Assembly: GCA_018436855.1 (NCBI GenBank)
Contig: JAHDKO010000006.1
Location: 1-64,000 of the forward strand
From: Deltaproteobacteria bacterium
GTDB taxonomy: Bacteria > Desulfobacterota > Desulfomonilia > UBA1062
Length of the DNA: 64,000 nucleotides
Reading direction: 5' to 3'
The translations under genes and the position numbers were made by a program. The first letter of the stretch is position 1. Each line of letters starts with the position of its first letter. Below are positions 57,689 through 64,000 of this stretch, in pieces. The notes beneath the pieces were generated by a model. The model saw only the letters and a list, made by a program, of their open reading frames with translations, did no database searches and had not been told where the DNA came from.

Positions 57689-59056
57689 TCAGAATCTGCG
57701 GTACTTTGCCATGGCCAGCGCCATCTGGACGGCACCCTCGATGGTGTGCGCGACCGGGACGCCGTTGATCTCGAATCCCTCGATGAGCATCCGGTATTTT
57801 TCGTGCCTCGGCAGATATGCGATCATGGGCTTGCCTGCCTGTTTGCTGACGATGCTCAGCCTGGCGCCCAGATCCGAGGAGAGACCGGGGGCGTACGGCA
57901 GGAGGAGCATCATGAGGCATTCGATCTGATCGAAGGTTCCGATCACCCGCGATGCCTCGACATAGTCGTCATCCGTTGAGGTGCCGGTGAGATCCACCGG
58001 GTTGGTACAGGTGGCAATGGAGGAGATGGCGGGTCTCAGGCGCTTGCGTATCATGTCCTGCTCGGGCTGGGAAAATGCGGGCACCGTGAGTCCGTGCTCG
58101 AAGCAGAGGTCGGTGGCCAGCGCGCCGTGCCCGCCGCTGAGCGTGATGATGCTCACATTGCCCTGTATAGGGGTCTGGTACGCGCTCAGGGATTCACAGA
58201 AGTGCATGAGCTCAGAGGGATTCCTGGCCTCCACGATGCCGTTCTGCGAGAGGACCTTGGAGAAGACCGTGTAATCGCCCGCAAGCGATGCGGTATGGCT
58301 GGAAACAGCCTTGCTCCCCCCCGGGCTTTTGCCGGCCTTGAGCAGGATCACGGGCTTTTTGCATTCCTTTGCCTTGAGCAGGAACTCGCGCCCCTCATCA
58401 TCGCCGAATCCCTCGATATACAGGCAGATCACCCGGGTCTTTTCATCCTGCTCGAGATAATCCAGCAGGTCGGTCTCGCCGATTACCGCCTTGTTCCCGA
58501 TGCTGACTGCCAGGGAGAGCCCCACCCCCTCGACGGAAAAGCCGATCATCTGGTCCACCAGCAGACCTCCGCTCTGGCTGATGATCGCCACATTCCCCTG
58601 TTGGGGCACACTCATGCGTTCCGGCGCAAAGAAGAAACTGTCGTAGTGCGACGGCGAATAAATCCCCAGGCAGTTCGGTCCGATAAAGGGGAAATCTGCA
58701 TCCCTGGCTATGGAAACGATCTGCCTCTGCAGCTCGGTGTTTCCGACCTCTGCAAAACCGCCCGAGATGATGGCCCCGGCCTTCACCCCGGCGGCGATGC
58801 AGTCTTCGAGGATCTTCGGGACAACGTCCGCCCGGGCCGAGATGATGGCAAGATCCACCACCTCCGGGAGATCCCGGACGCTTGAATATGCGGCAACCCC
58901 TTTGAGAACTCCAGCCTTGGGGTTGACCGGGTAGGCTTCAACGGGATACCGGTAGAGGTTCTTGTAGAAGATAATGTTGGAAGGATGCAGGTCATTATGC
59001 AGCGATACTCCGACAACGGCCAGCGATTCCGGCTCGAATAATGGTTTGAGATCCAT
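57689..59056 (-). CDS. Acyl-CoA synthetase (NDP-forming), alpha-type
   Basis: A 455-residue protein with CoA-binding (LAVVGVSLHNDLHPSNIIF), succinyl-CoA ligase-like (IGPNCLGIYSP, ISQSGGLLVDQ) and flavodoxin-like domains. The phosphorylatable histidine is in SSHTASLAGDY. The ATP-grasp beta part is missing and no beta gene is next to it. AAGGGGG lies before the ATG. It would convert acyl-CoA to acid with ATP formation, if a beta partner exists. Confidence 0.85.
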   Translation of the reverse strand: MDLKPLFEPESLAVVGVSLHNDLHPSNIIFYKNLYRYPVEAYPVNPKAGVLKGVAAYSSVRDLPEVVDLAIISARADVVPKILEDCIAAGVKAGAIISGGFAEVGNTELQRQIVSIARDADFPFIGPNCLGIYSPSHYDSFFFAPERMSVPQQGNVAIISQSGGLLVDQMIGFSVEGVGLSLAVSIGNKAVIGETDLLDYLEQDEKTRVICLYIEGFGDDEGREFLLKAKECKKPVILLKAGKSPGGSKAVSSHTASLAGDYTVFSKVLSQNGIVEARNPSELMHFCESLSAYQTPIQGNVSIITLSGGHGALATDLCFEHGLTVPAFSQPEQDMIRKRLRPAISSIATCTNPVDLTGTSTDDDYVEASRVIGTFDQIECLMMLLLPYAPGLSSDLGARLSIVSKQAGKPMIAYLPRHEKYRMLIEGFEINGVPVAHTIEGAVQMALAMAKYRRF

Positions 59057-59154
59057 GGCACCCCCTTGGAGACTGGGTAGAGATACTATCATCAATAATA
59101 AGGACGCAGAGATTTATTCCCAAGGGTGGAAAAAGGGATCAAGATCGTCAATAT

Positions 59155-59178
59155 AAAAAAGCCCCTCTGACGCCGGGG
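59155..59178 (-). terminator. Weak terminator for the small gene and ykgJ-type gene
   Basis: On the minus strand CCCC and GGGG (nine-base loop) are followed by C and six T. It lies 146 bases downstream of the small gene at 59324. The stem is short, so confidence is low. Confidence 0.35.
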
Positions 59179-59323
59179 TATGCCCCTGAACCGGCCGCTT
59201 CTTCTCCCGCTCCCGTGCCGCTGAACGTAAAAAACGGGCCCTCCAGTTCAAGGCCGGTCCGGGGACAACGTGCAACGACCCGGGAACGACCTTGAAAGGC
59301 CGGGCACGGATTTCCCGGGCGCA

Positions 59324-59551
59324 TCACCGCACAAAGGGCTCCACGAAATAGAGCTGCTTGTGGTGATGCCTTTCAAGGGCCTTCTGCTCTTCCTCGGCCT
59401 CCTGTCTGGTTTTCCGGATACATACGAGAAACTTCAGCCCGTTGTCGTCCTGCCGCCAGAGCGCCCATTGGTCGCAGCGATCATCCTGTACACTCTCCTG
59501 ACCCTGTGTGCGGCTGTCGGGGTCAGACGAGATTCCGTCCCTCCGGTGCAT
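59324..59551 (-). CDS. Small hypothetical protein
   Basis: A 75-residue protein with CDQWALWRQDDNG and ALERHHHKQLYFVE. This aromatic, SPOR-like pattern recurs in short uncharacterised proteins of proteobacteria. The ATG at 59551 follows GGAGGG, ideally spaced. It lies 107 bases downstream of the YkgJ-type gene on the same strand. Confidence 0.6.
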   Translation of the reverse strand: MHRRDGISSDPDSRTQGQESVQDDRCDQWALWRQDDNGLKFLVCIRKTRQEAEEEQKALERHHHKQLYFVEPFVR

Positions 59552-59657
59552 GTCCCGCCCTCCGGAACCGGGGACGGACGAGGCCGGGCCGATTTTCCCT
59601 CTGCTCTTCACCGGTGCACGCCGGATCCGCAAAACGGGCAGAACTGCAGGCATATCG

Positions 59658-60122
59658 TCACCGGAGCACCTCTTTCACGAGAATATCGTAGATGGGGTAA
59701 CTCGCGCCGATGCATTCCAGGATTGCCTCTTTCGAATACAGGTGGCCTTTGCCGATCCCGGGGCAGACCGTAGCCACCCCCTTCCATGCATAGAGGGAAC
59801 GCATGTTCTGAAACCAGAACGGAAAGGTCCGGCACTGCAGGGGCCGAACAGGATAGATGGCGCAGCCGTTTTCAAAGAATATGCATCTGCCGTCATCGGC
59901 TTCTCTGATGGCATAACTTGTTTTCAGGCGATACAGGCACCTTTCCATGAACACCGGGCGGGGAATCTCCATGAAGCCGGAGATTTCGGTGATCTCACGG
60001 TCATTCACATAGACCACTCCGGGCTCTCCGGTGCAGCATGCTCCGCATCGCTGGCACTCGAACCTGATGCCGTGATCGAAGAAATACGGACGTGTTTTCA
60101 TACTTTCCAGAAATGAATCCAT
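59658..60122 (-). CDS. YkgJ-family cysteine cluster protein
   Basis: A 154-residue protein with the CxxCxxCC cluster in FECQRCGACCTG, and CIFFENGCAIYPVRPLQCRTFPF. YkgJ-family proteins bind zinc or iron-sulfur; some relatives methylate flagellin. The start at 60122 follows GGAGA; the longer frame to 60272 is not supported. Confidence 0.85.
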   Translation of the reverse strand: MDSFLESMKTRPYFFDHGIRFECQRCGACCTGEPGVVYVNDREITEISGFMEIPRPVFMERCLYRLKTSYAIREADDGRCIFFENGCAIYPVRPLQCRTFPFWFQNMRSLYAWKGVATVCPGIGKGHLYSKEAILECIGASYPIYDILVKEVLR

Positions 60123-60408
60123 CTTGTCTCCATGGGTGTCGCCGGTCTTGCCGCTGTTCTTTTTAAAGAAAGCCGCTCCTTCAAGCCGGAAGCCCTGCAA
60201 ACAAATCAACATGAGATGCAGCTTGCGGGGAACAAGGTCCGGGCTTTCGTTATCCCCCCGGCAAGGCGGCACGATGAGGCGATTTTTAAGGGCACTGGAC
60301 GGCTGGGGAACACGATATCACACCCACTGAAAAAAAACAAAAAAAGACTTGCCATTTATGGCTAATTTTTATACCACCCTTGCAGGATAGCAAGAAAGGA
60401 GAGCAACA

Positions 60409-60582
60409 ATGGCATATATCATTACTGATGAATGTATTTGCTGTGGATCGTGCATCGACGAGTGCCCTGTGGAAGCCATCAGTGAGGGTGATGACAAGTA
60501 TTCCATCGACCCTGAGCTCTGCACGGATTGCGGGGCATGTGCCGATGCTTGCCCGACGGATGCCATAGAATCCGGTGAATAA
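60409..60582 (+). CDS. 2[4Fe-4S] ferredoxin
   Basis: A 57-residue ferredoxin. Two CxxCxxCxxxCP motifs bind two [4Fe-4S] clusters: Cys9, 12, 15, 19 and Cys38, 41, 44, 48. Cys11 is additional. It is of the clostridial type. AAAGGAG at 60395-60401 precedes the ATG. Its redox partners are not in the window. The gene is monocistronic, ending in a region of stem-loops. Confidence 0.95.
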   Translation: MAYIITDECICCGSCIDECPVEAISEGDDKYSIDPELCTDCGACADACPTDAIESGE

Positions 60583-61004
60583 GGTACGAGACAGAAAATT
60601 CACGAGACCTCGCCAGTGTTCTCGGCTGTCTTAACCGAGGTGTCATCTTTTTAAATGATTCCGGAGAATGCCGCCGCCCTTCGGAGGGAAGCCGGTGTTC
60701 TCTGGAGTTCTATTCTCTGTAACTCCTCAGCCCACCCCCTGTTTCTCCCTTTGGACCGCTTCTGCCGGTTGACACGACGGAGATGCCCATGACGTGAAGC
60801 CCCTGATCAATGGTATGGGCCTTAAGGGAAAGTCTTGGACCCCTTCCTGTAACAGGTGTTAAAAGAGAATAGATCCATCCTTCGCGCCGTTGAGAATCGA
60901 ACGCGAAGGAGGATTGAGACAGCAAAGATATGAATTGACTCCGTCCGGATGGCGGACGGCACTCTGCGGTGTTCTTCAGACTTCTGGGGGGATATGGTGT
61001 TTTA
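60583..61004. other. Non-coding region between convergent ferredoxin and IHF/HU genes
   Basis: 422 bases without a gene. Three stem-loops are visible: CCGGAGAA/TTCTCTGG with inner pairing (60661-60705), CCTTCGCG/CGCGAAGG (60879-60909), and CCGTCC/GGACGG (60941-60959). Repeat copy Y lies at 60806-60875. A CTCGG/CCGAG stem at 60621-60639 with a later T-run could terminate the ferredoxin gene. Confidence 0.5.
60806..60875 (-). repeat. Dispersed structured repeat, copy Y
   Basis: Read on the minus strand: a CCTG-TTA-CAGG stem, then GGGGTCCAAGACTTTCC, then TTAAGGCCCATACCATTGAT. It matches copy X in GGGTCCA and in CATACCATTGAT. It is the only copy in this orientation. Confidence 0.5.
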
Positions 61005-61304
61005 TTACTGCTCCTCTTCCTTGCCTGAGAGCTTCGACCTCAGCACATTTGAAAGGGAAAAGGTGACAACGGTCCTGGGGGAGATCACGATCTCCTCCGC
61101 TGTTTTGGGGTTGCGTCCCCGGCGTGCAGTCTTTTCTCTGACCTTCCACTTGCCGAAACCGGAGATGCTCACGGGCTCCTTCTTTTCCAGGGTTTCTTTT
61201 ATGATCTCGATGAAGGTCTCGACTCCGTCACTGGCTTCCTTCCGGGAAAGTCCTGTGTTGAGAACGATTTCATCAATAATTCCGCTCTTGGTTAACGTGG
61301 CCAT
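61005..61304 (-). CDS. HU/IHF-family DNA-binding protein
   Basis: A 99-residue protein of the IHF/HU family. KSGIIDEIVLNTGLSRKEA forms the helical part, ISGFGKWKVREKTARRGRNP the arm, and NPKTAEEIVI the tip. Overall it resembles the alpha subunit of IHF, but the exact paralogue is not certain. AAAGGAGG precedes the ATG. Confidence 0.9.
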   Translation of the reverse strand: MATLTKSGIIDEIVLNTGLSRKEASDGVETFIEIIKETLEKKEPVSISGFGKWKVREKTARRGRNPKTAEEIVISPRTVVTFSLSNVLRSKLSGKEEEQ

Positions 61305-61374
61305 ACTTTCCTCCTTTCATGTGCCTGGAATTCGTATAACTATATAAATTTATTAATCGCTTAACAGGAAGAAG

Positions 61375-61740
61375 TCAATAGCCTATTGGATTATATGATT
61401 CTTTTATGGTTCTGTGGATGCCGAAGTCCCGTGCCATGATCACGCGCATTCCCGATATGTTCAGGATCCTGAAATCATGGTTTATCCCATAAGTGAATGA
61501 AAATAAATGTATTTTGTCTGAAGCCTCCTCTTCAGAGAGCGGCTCGACAGATACCTTCCACCCCTGGGACCGGAAGTAGGGCACGAGCTTTTTCAGGTCC
61601 TGCCAGGTGAAGCATTCGCTCCAGTAGTCCTCCTGCGACACACCGGTCTGGTGCGGGTTCTCCTTGATGATCTCGTATCGTCCGATGCCGGGTAGAAAGG
61701 TATAAACATTATATTTTCTCATACTCCAGGCTATCGTCAT
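61375..61740 (-). CDS. Hypothetical protein
   Basis: A 121-residue soluble protein of unrecognised family, with NVYTFLPGIGRYEIIKENP, EDYWSECFTWQDLKKLVPYF and KVSVEPLSEEEASDKIH. The base composition is lower in GC than its neighbours. AAAAGGGGAA is close to the ATG at 61740; an inner ATG at 61722 is possible. It lies between IHF and RadA on the same strand. Confidence 0.65.
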   Translation of the reverse strand: MTIAWSMRKYNVYTFLPGIGRYEIIKENPHQTGVSQEDYWSECFTWQDLKKLVPYFRSQGWKVSVEPLSEEEASDKIHLFSFTYGINHDFRILNISGMRVIMARDFGIHRTIKESYNPIGY

Positions 61741-61858
61741 TTCCCCTTTTTGTCTTTAATATATAGATAACACGCAGGAACGGGGAAGCAAGGGCACGGA
61801 CCCGCTCAATACACGAAAATTCTTCATTAATGAGACGGGCGGGGACCGGAGAGGGGAG

Positions 61859-63217
61859 TTATCGGGAAAATGTCCGGAGAGCATCCCCGACGTGAGCGAT
61901 GGGGACGAGGTCCATCCCGTTCACCGAGCTCAAAGATCCGCTGTTGGAAGCGGGGATGAGCGCGCGGGTGAACCCGGTCCTGAGGGCCTCGCGGAGCCTG
62001 AACTCCATGTGGTTCACCGGTCTGAGCTCACCGCCCAGGCCGATCTCGCCCACGCAGACCGTTCCCCTTTGAAGAGGTTTGTCCAGCGCGCTCGACGCGA
62101 TGGCCATGACGACCGCCAGGTCCACCGCAGGCTCGGCCACCCGCATGCCGCCGGCAATGTTGACGACCACGTCCGAGTGGGAGAGCACCACGCCCGCCCG
62201 CTTTTCCAGAACCGCGAGCAGGACCGACAGGCGCGACTGATCGGAGCCGATGGAGATGCGCTTGGGCATGCTGTAGGTTGTCCTGCTCACCAGCGACTGC
62301 ACCTCCACCACGAACGCCCTGCTCCCCTCCACCGTGGCCATGACCGCACTGCCCGGCACATCGCCGCCTAAGCCGTTGATAAAAATGGACGACGGGTCGC
62401 TCACCTCGATGAGCCCTGTCGATTTCATCTCGAACACGCCGATCTCGCCCGAGGTGCCGAACCGGTTCTTCACTGCCCGCAAGATCCGGTAGACCCCGGA
62501 GGCGTCGCCCTCGAAATAGAGCACCGTGTCCACCATGTGCTCGAGCATCTTGGGCCCTGCGATCCAGCCCTCCTTGGTTACGTGGCCCACCACGAAGACC
62601 ACGGTGTTCATCCCCTTGGCGATCTCCATGAACATGCCCGCGCCCTCGCGAATCTGCGACACGCTGCCCGGCGGGGCGTCGATCTGCGAGGAGAACACCG
62701 ACTGGATGGAGTCGATGATCACGATATCCGGCCTCAATGCCGCGATCTGCCGCCTGATCTCCTCGAGCATCACCTCGGGATAAACGAGAATGTCGTCCGA
62801 GACAATGCCCAGCCTCTCGCTTCTGAGCTTGAGCTGGATCGCGGACTCCTCCCCGCTCACGTAGAGGATGCGCATGCCCGAGGCGGCGAGGCTGTTTGCC
62901 ATCTGGAGCATGATGGTGGATTTTCCGATTCCCGGATCCCCCCCGATCAGCACCAGGGACCCTTCCACGATCCCGCCGCCCAGCACGCGGTCGAGCTCTG
63001 GCATGCCGCATTTCTTCCGCATGAAGGGAGACGAGGCGACCGAACCGAGCGGGATGGGCTCGTTGTTTCCGGGCTTGACAGCCCGAACCGCCCTGGTCTC
63101 CTGGACGATATCCTCGACCAGGGTGTTCCACTCGTCGCACTGGCTGCACTTCCCCATCCACTGGGAATGAACCCGGCCGCAGGAAGAGCAGCGATAGATC
63201 CGTCTCTGCTTGGCCAT
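61859..63217 (-). CDS. radA: DNA repair protein RadA
   Basis: A 452-residue RecA-like branch-migration protein, with an N-terminal zinc finger (CSSCGRVHSQWMGKCSQC), Walker A GDPGIGKST, the KNRFG motif (VKNRFGTSGEIG), and a Lon-like C-terminal domain. The ATG overlaps the TAA of the GspE/PilB gene (TAATG). It helps process recombination intermediates. Confidence 0.95.
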   Translation of the reverse strand: MAKQRRIYRCSSCGRVHSQWMGKCSQCDEWNTLVEDIVQETRAVRAVKPGNNEPIPLGSVASSPFMRKKCGMPELDRVLGGGIVEGSLVLIGGDPGIGKSTIMLQMANSLAASGMRILYVSGEESAIQLKLRSERLGIVSDDILVYPEVMLEEIRRQIAALRPDIVIIDSIQSVFSSQIDAPPGSVSQIREGAGMFMEIAKGMNTVVFVVGHVTKEGWIAGPKMLEHMVDTVLYFEGDASGVYRILRAVKNRFGTSGEIGVFEMKSTGLIEVSDPSSIFINGLGGDVPGSAVMATVEGSRAFVVEVQSLVSRTTYSMPKRISIGSDQSRLSVLLAVLEKRAGVVLSHSDVVVNIAGGMRVAEPAVDLAVVMAIASSALDKPLQRGTVCVGEIGLGGELRPVNHMEFRLREALRTGFTRALIPASNSGSLSSVNGMDLVPIAHVGDALRTFSR

Positions 63218-64000
63218 TACTGCTGCGTCACCCTGAGCACTTCCTCGATCGTGGTCATGCCGTCCTCGACTTTCCGGGCCCCGTCCTGCCTCAGGGTGTG
63301 GAGCCCCTCGCCCACGGCCACCTGCTTGATGACGTTGGAGTCGGATGACTTGAGCACGGTGCCCCTGATGGCGTCGCTCATGAACAGGATCTCGTAGATG
63401 CCTGTTCTGCCCTTGTACCCCGTGCCGATGCACTCGCTGCAGCCCGCACCGCGGTAGAGGTAGCCATCCTTGTCGAGCATCTGCTTGGAAAGGCCGATCT
63501 CCAGCAGGCTCTCGTCTTCGGGGAAATACTCCTGCTTGCACGCCGGGCAGATCTTGCGGACGAGCCTCTGGGCGAGGATCGCGTTGACGGACGAGGTCAC
63601 GAGGAATGGCTCGATGCCCATGTCGATGAGCCTGGTCACCGCGCTGGCCGAGTCGTTGGTATGCAGGGTGGAGAAGACGAGATGGCCGGTCAGGGCCGCC
63701 TGGATGGCGATCTCCGCGGTCTCCAGATCACGGATCTCTCCCACGAGGATCACGTCCGGGTCCTGCCGCACGATGGAGCGCAGACCCGAGGCAAAGGTGA
63801 GCCCTACCTTGGTGTTCACCGGGATCTGGCCGATACCCTTGAGCTGGTACTCGATCGGGTCCTCGATGGTGAGGATGTTCTTGTCAGGCGAGTTGATCCG
63901 GCTCAACATGGAGTAGAGGCTCGTGGTCTTTCCGGAGCCGGTGGGCCCGGTGACCAGGATGATCCCGTGCTCCTGCTTGATGAGCCGCTCGAGCCTCTCC
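63217..64000 (-). CDS. Type II secretion / type IV pilus assembly ATPase, C-terminal part
   Basis: The gene runs off the right edge; the N-terminus is missing. The visible part has Walker [10 protein letters not shown], the Asp box region [10 protein letters not shown], Walker [25 protein letters not shown], and the zinc tetracysteine of CPACKQEY with [19 protein letters not shown]. The end [10 protein letters not shown] is typical of GspE. GspE rather than PilB is favoured but not certain. It precedes radA, with a one-base overlap. Confidence 0.9.
   Translation of the reverse strand, partial: ERLERLIKQEHGIILVTGPTGSGKTTSLYSMLSRINSPDKNILTIEDPIEYQLKGIGQIPVNTKVGLTFASGLRSIVRQDPDVILVGEIRDLETAEIAIQAALTGHLVFSTLHTNDSASAVTRLIDMGIEPFLVTSSVNAILAQRLVRKICPACKQEYFPEDESLLEIGLSKQMLDKDGYLYRGAGCSECIGTGYKGRTGIYEILFMSDAIRGTVLKSSDSNVIKQVAVGEGLHTLRQDGARKVEDGMTTIEEVLRVTQQ

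Noticed and set aside
60879-60909. Possible minus-strand tRNA end (TTCGATTC)
   Set aside because: The flanks form one eight-pair stem directly around it and no cloverleaf can be drawn.

Overview
The window looks like the chromosome of a GC-rich Deltaproteobacterium (Desulfobacterota). The main evidence is the block ilvB-ilvN-ilvC-psd-pssA-leuA-leuC-leuD preceded by a DUF465 gene, a pair of LL-diaminopimelate aminotransferase and DapF, LeuC/LeuD of the short two-subunit type, a large set of c-di-GMP genes (EAL-HDOD, GGDEF, PilZ), an ADP-forming acyl-CoA synthetase type protein and the order rpsB-tsf-pyrH-frr. No rRNA, tRNA or CRISPR array was seen.

Layout. 60-6269: a glycerol-type ABC importer like rhizobial GlpSTPQUV (two ATPases, two permeases, a DUF2160 membrane protein, a binding protein), closed by a strong terminator. 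6697-8514: a fused PabB-PabC for p-aminobenzoate. 8887-10750: an accessory patch with an XRE regulator, a YefM/YoeB toxin-antitoxin pair and a REP-associated tyrosine transposase (RAYT) element whose repeat supplies the stop codon of the next gene. 10748-21005 (minus strand): orphan EcfT, a cysteine-less aspartate-semialdehyde dehydrogenase homologue, and the branched-chain amino acid/phosphatidylethanolamine operon. 21184-30703: signalling and stress genes (EAL-HDOD, metallo-beta-lactamase fold, PAS kinase, patatin, cyclic-nucleotide-binding protein, histone-deacetylase fold, TPR protein, PilZ).

30927-36381 (plus strand): dapL, dapF, guaA and a PurF-like protein lacking the N-terminal cysteine. 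36659-43675 (minus strand): a translationally coupled pair of a left-handed beta-helix protein and a 1151-residue GH13 protein, then a DUF89 phosphatase, Mrp and a short lipoprotein. 43835-46068: four small unrelated plus-strand genes that look acquired. 46116-53518: a large flavin/Fe-S ene-reductase, a HEAT membrane protein with a probable ribbon-helix-helix partner, and frr-pyrH-tsf-rpsB, where S2 has a long charged tail. 53701-64000: isochorismatase, DUF554, ArsR, diguanylate cyclase, Gph, a CoA-ligase alpha protein, YkgJ, a 57-residue ferredoxin, IHF/HU, RadA and the C-terminal part of a GspE/PilB ATPase.

The most unusual observations are: (1) a dispersed 70-75 base repeat family, four copies, whose internal stem keeps pairing while its sequence changes; (2) the GlpS/GlpT pair, where the two motif losses fall on the same composite ATP site; (3) a 72-base relic of a second copy of the GH13 gene; (4) three paralogues missing their textbook catalytic residue (ASADH-like, PurF-like, and a His-to-Pro change in GH13); (5) the PEPK-repeat tail of ribosomal protein S2.
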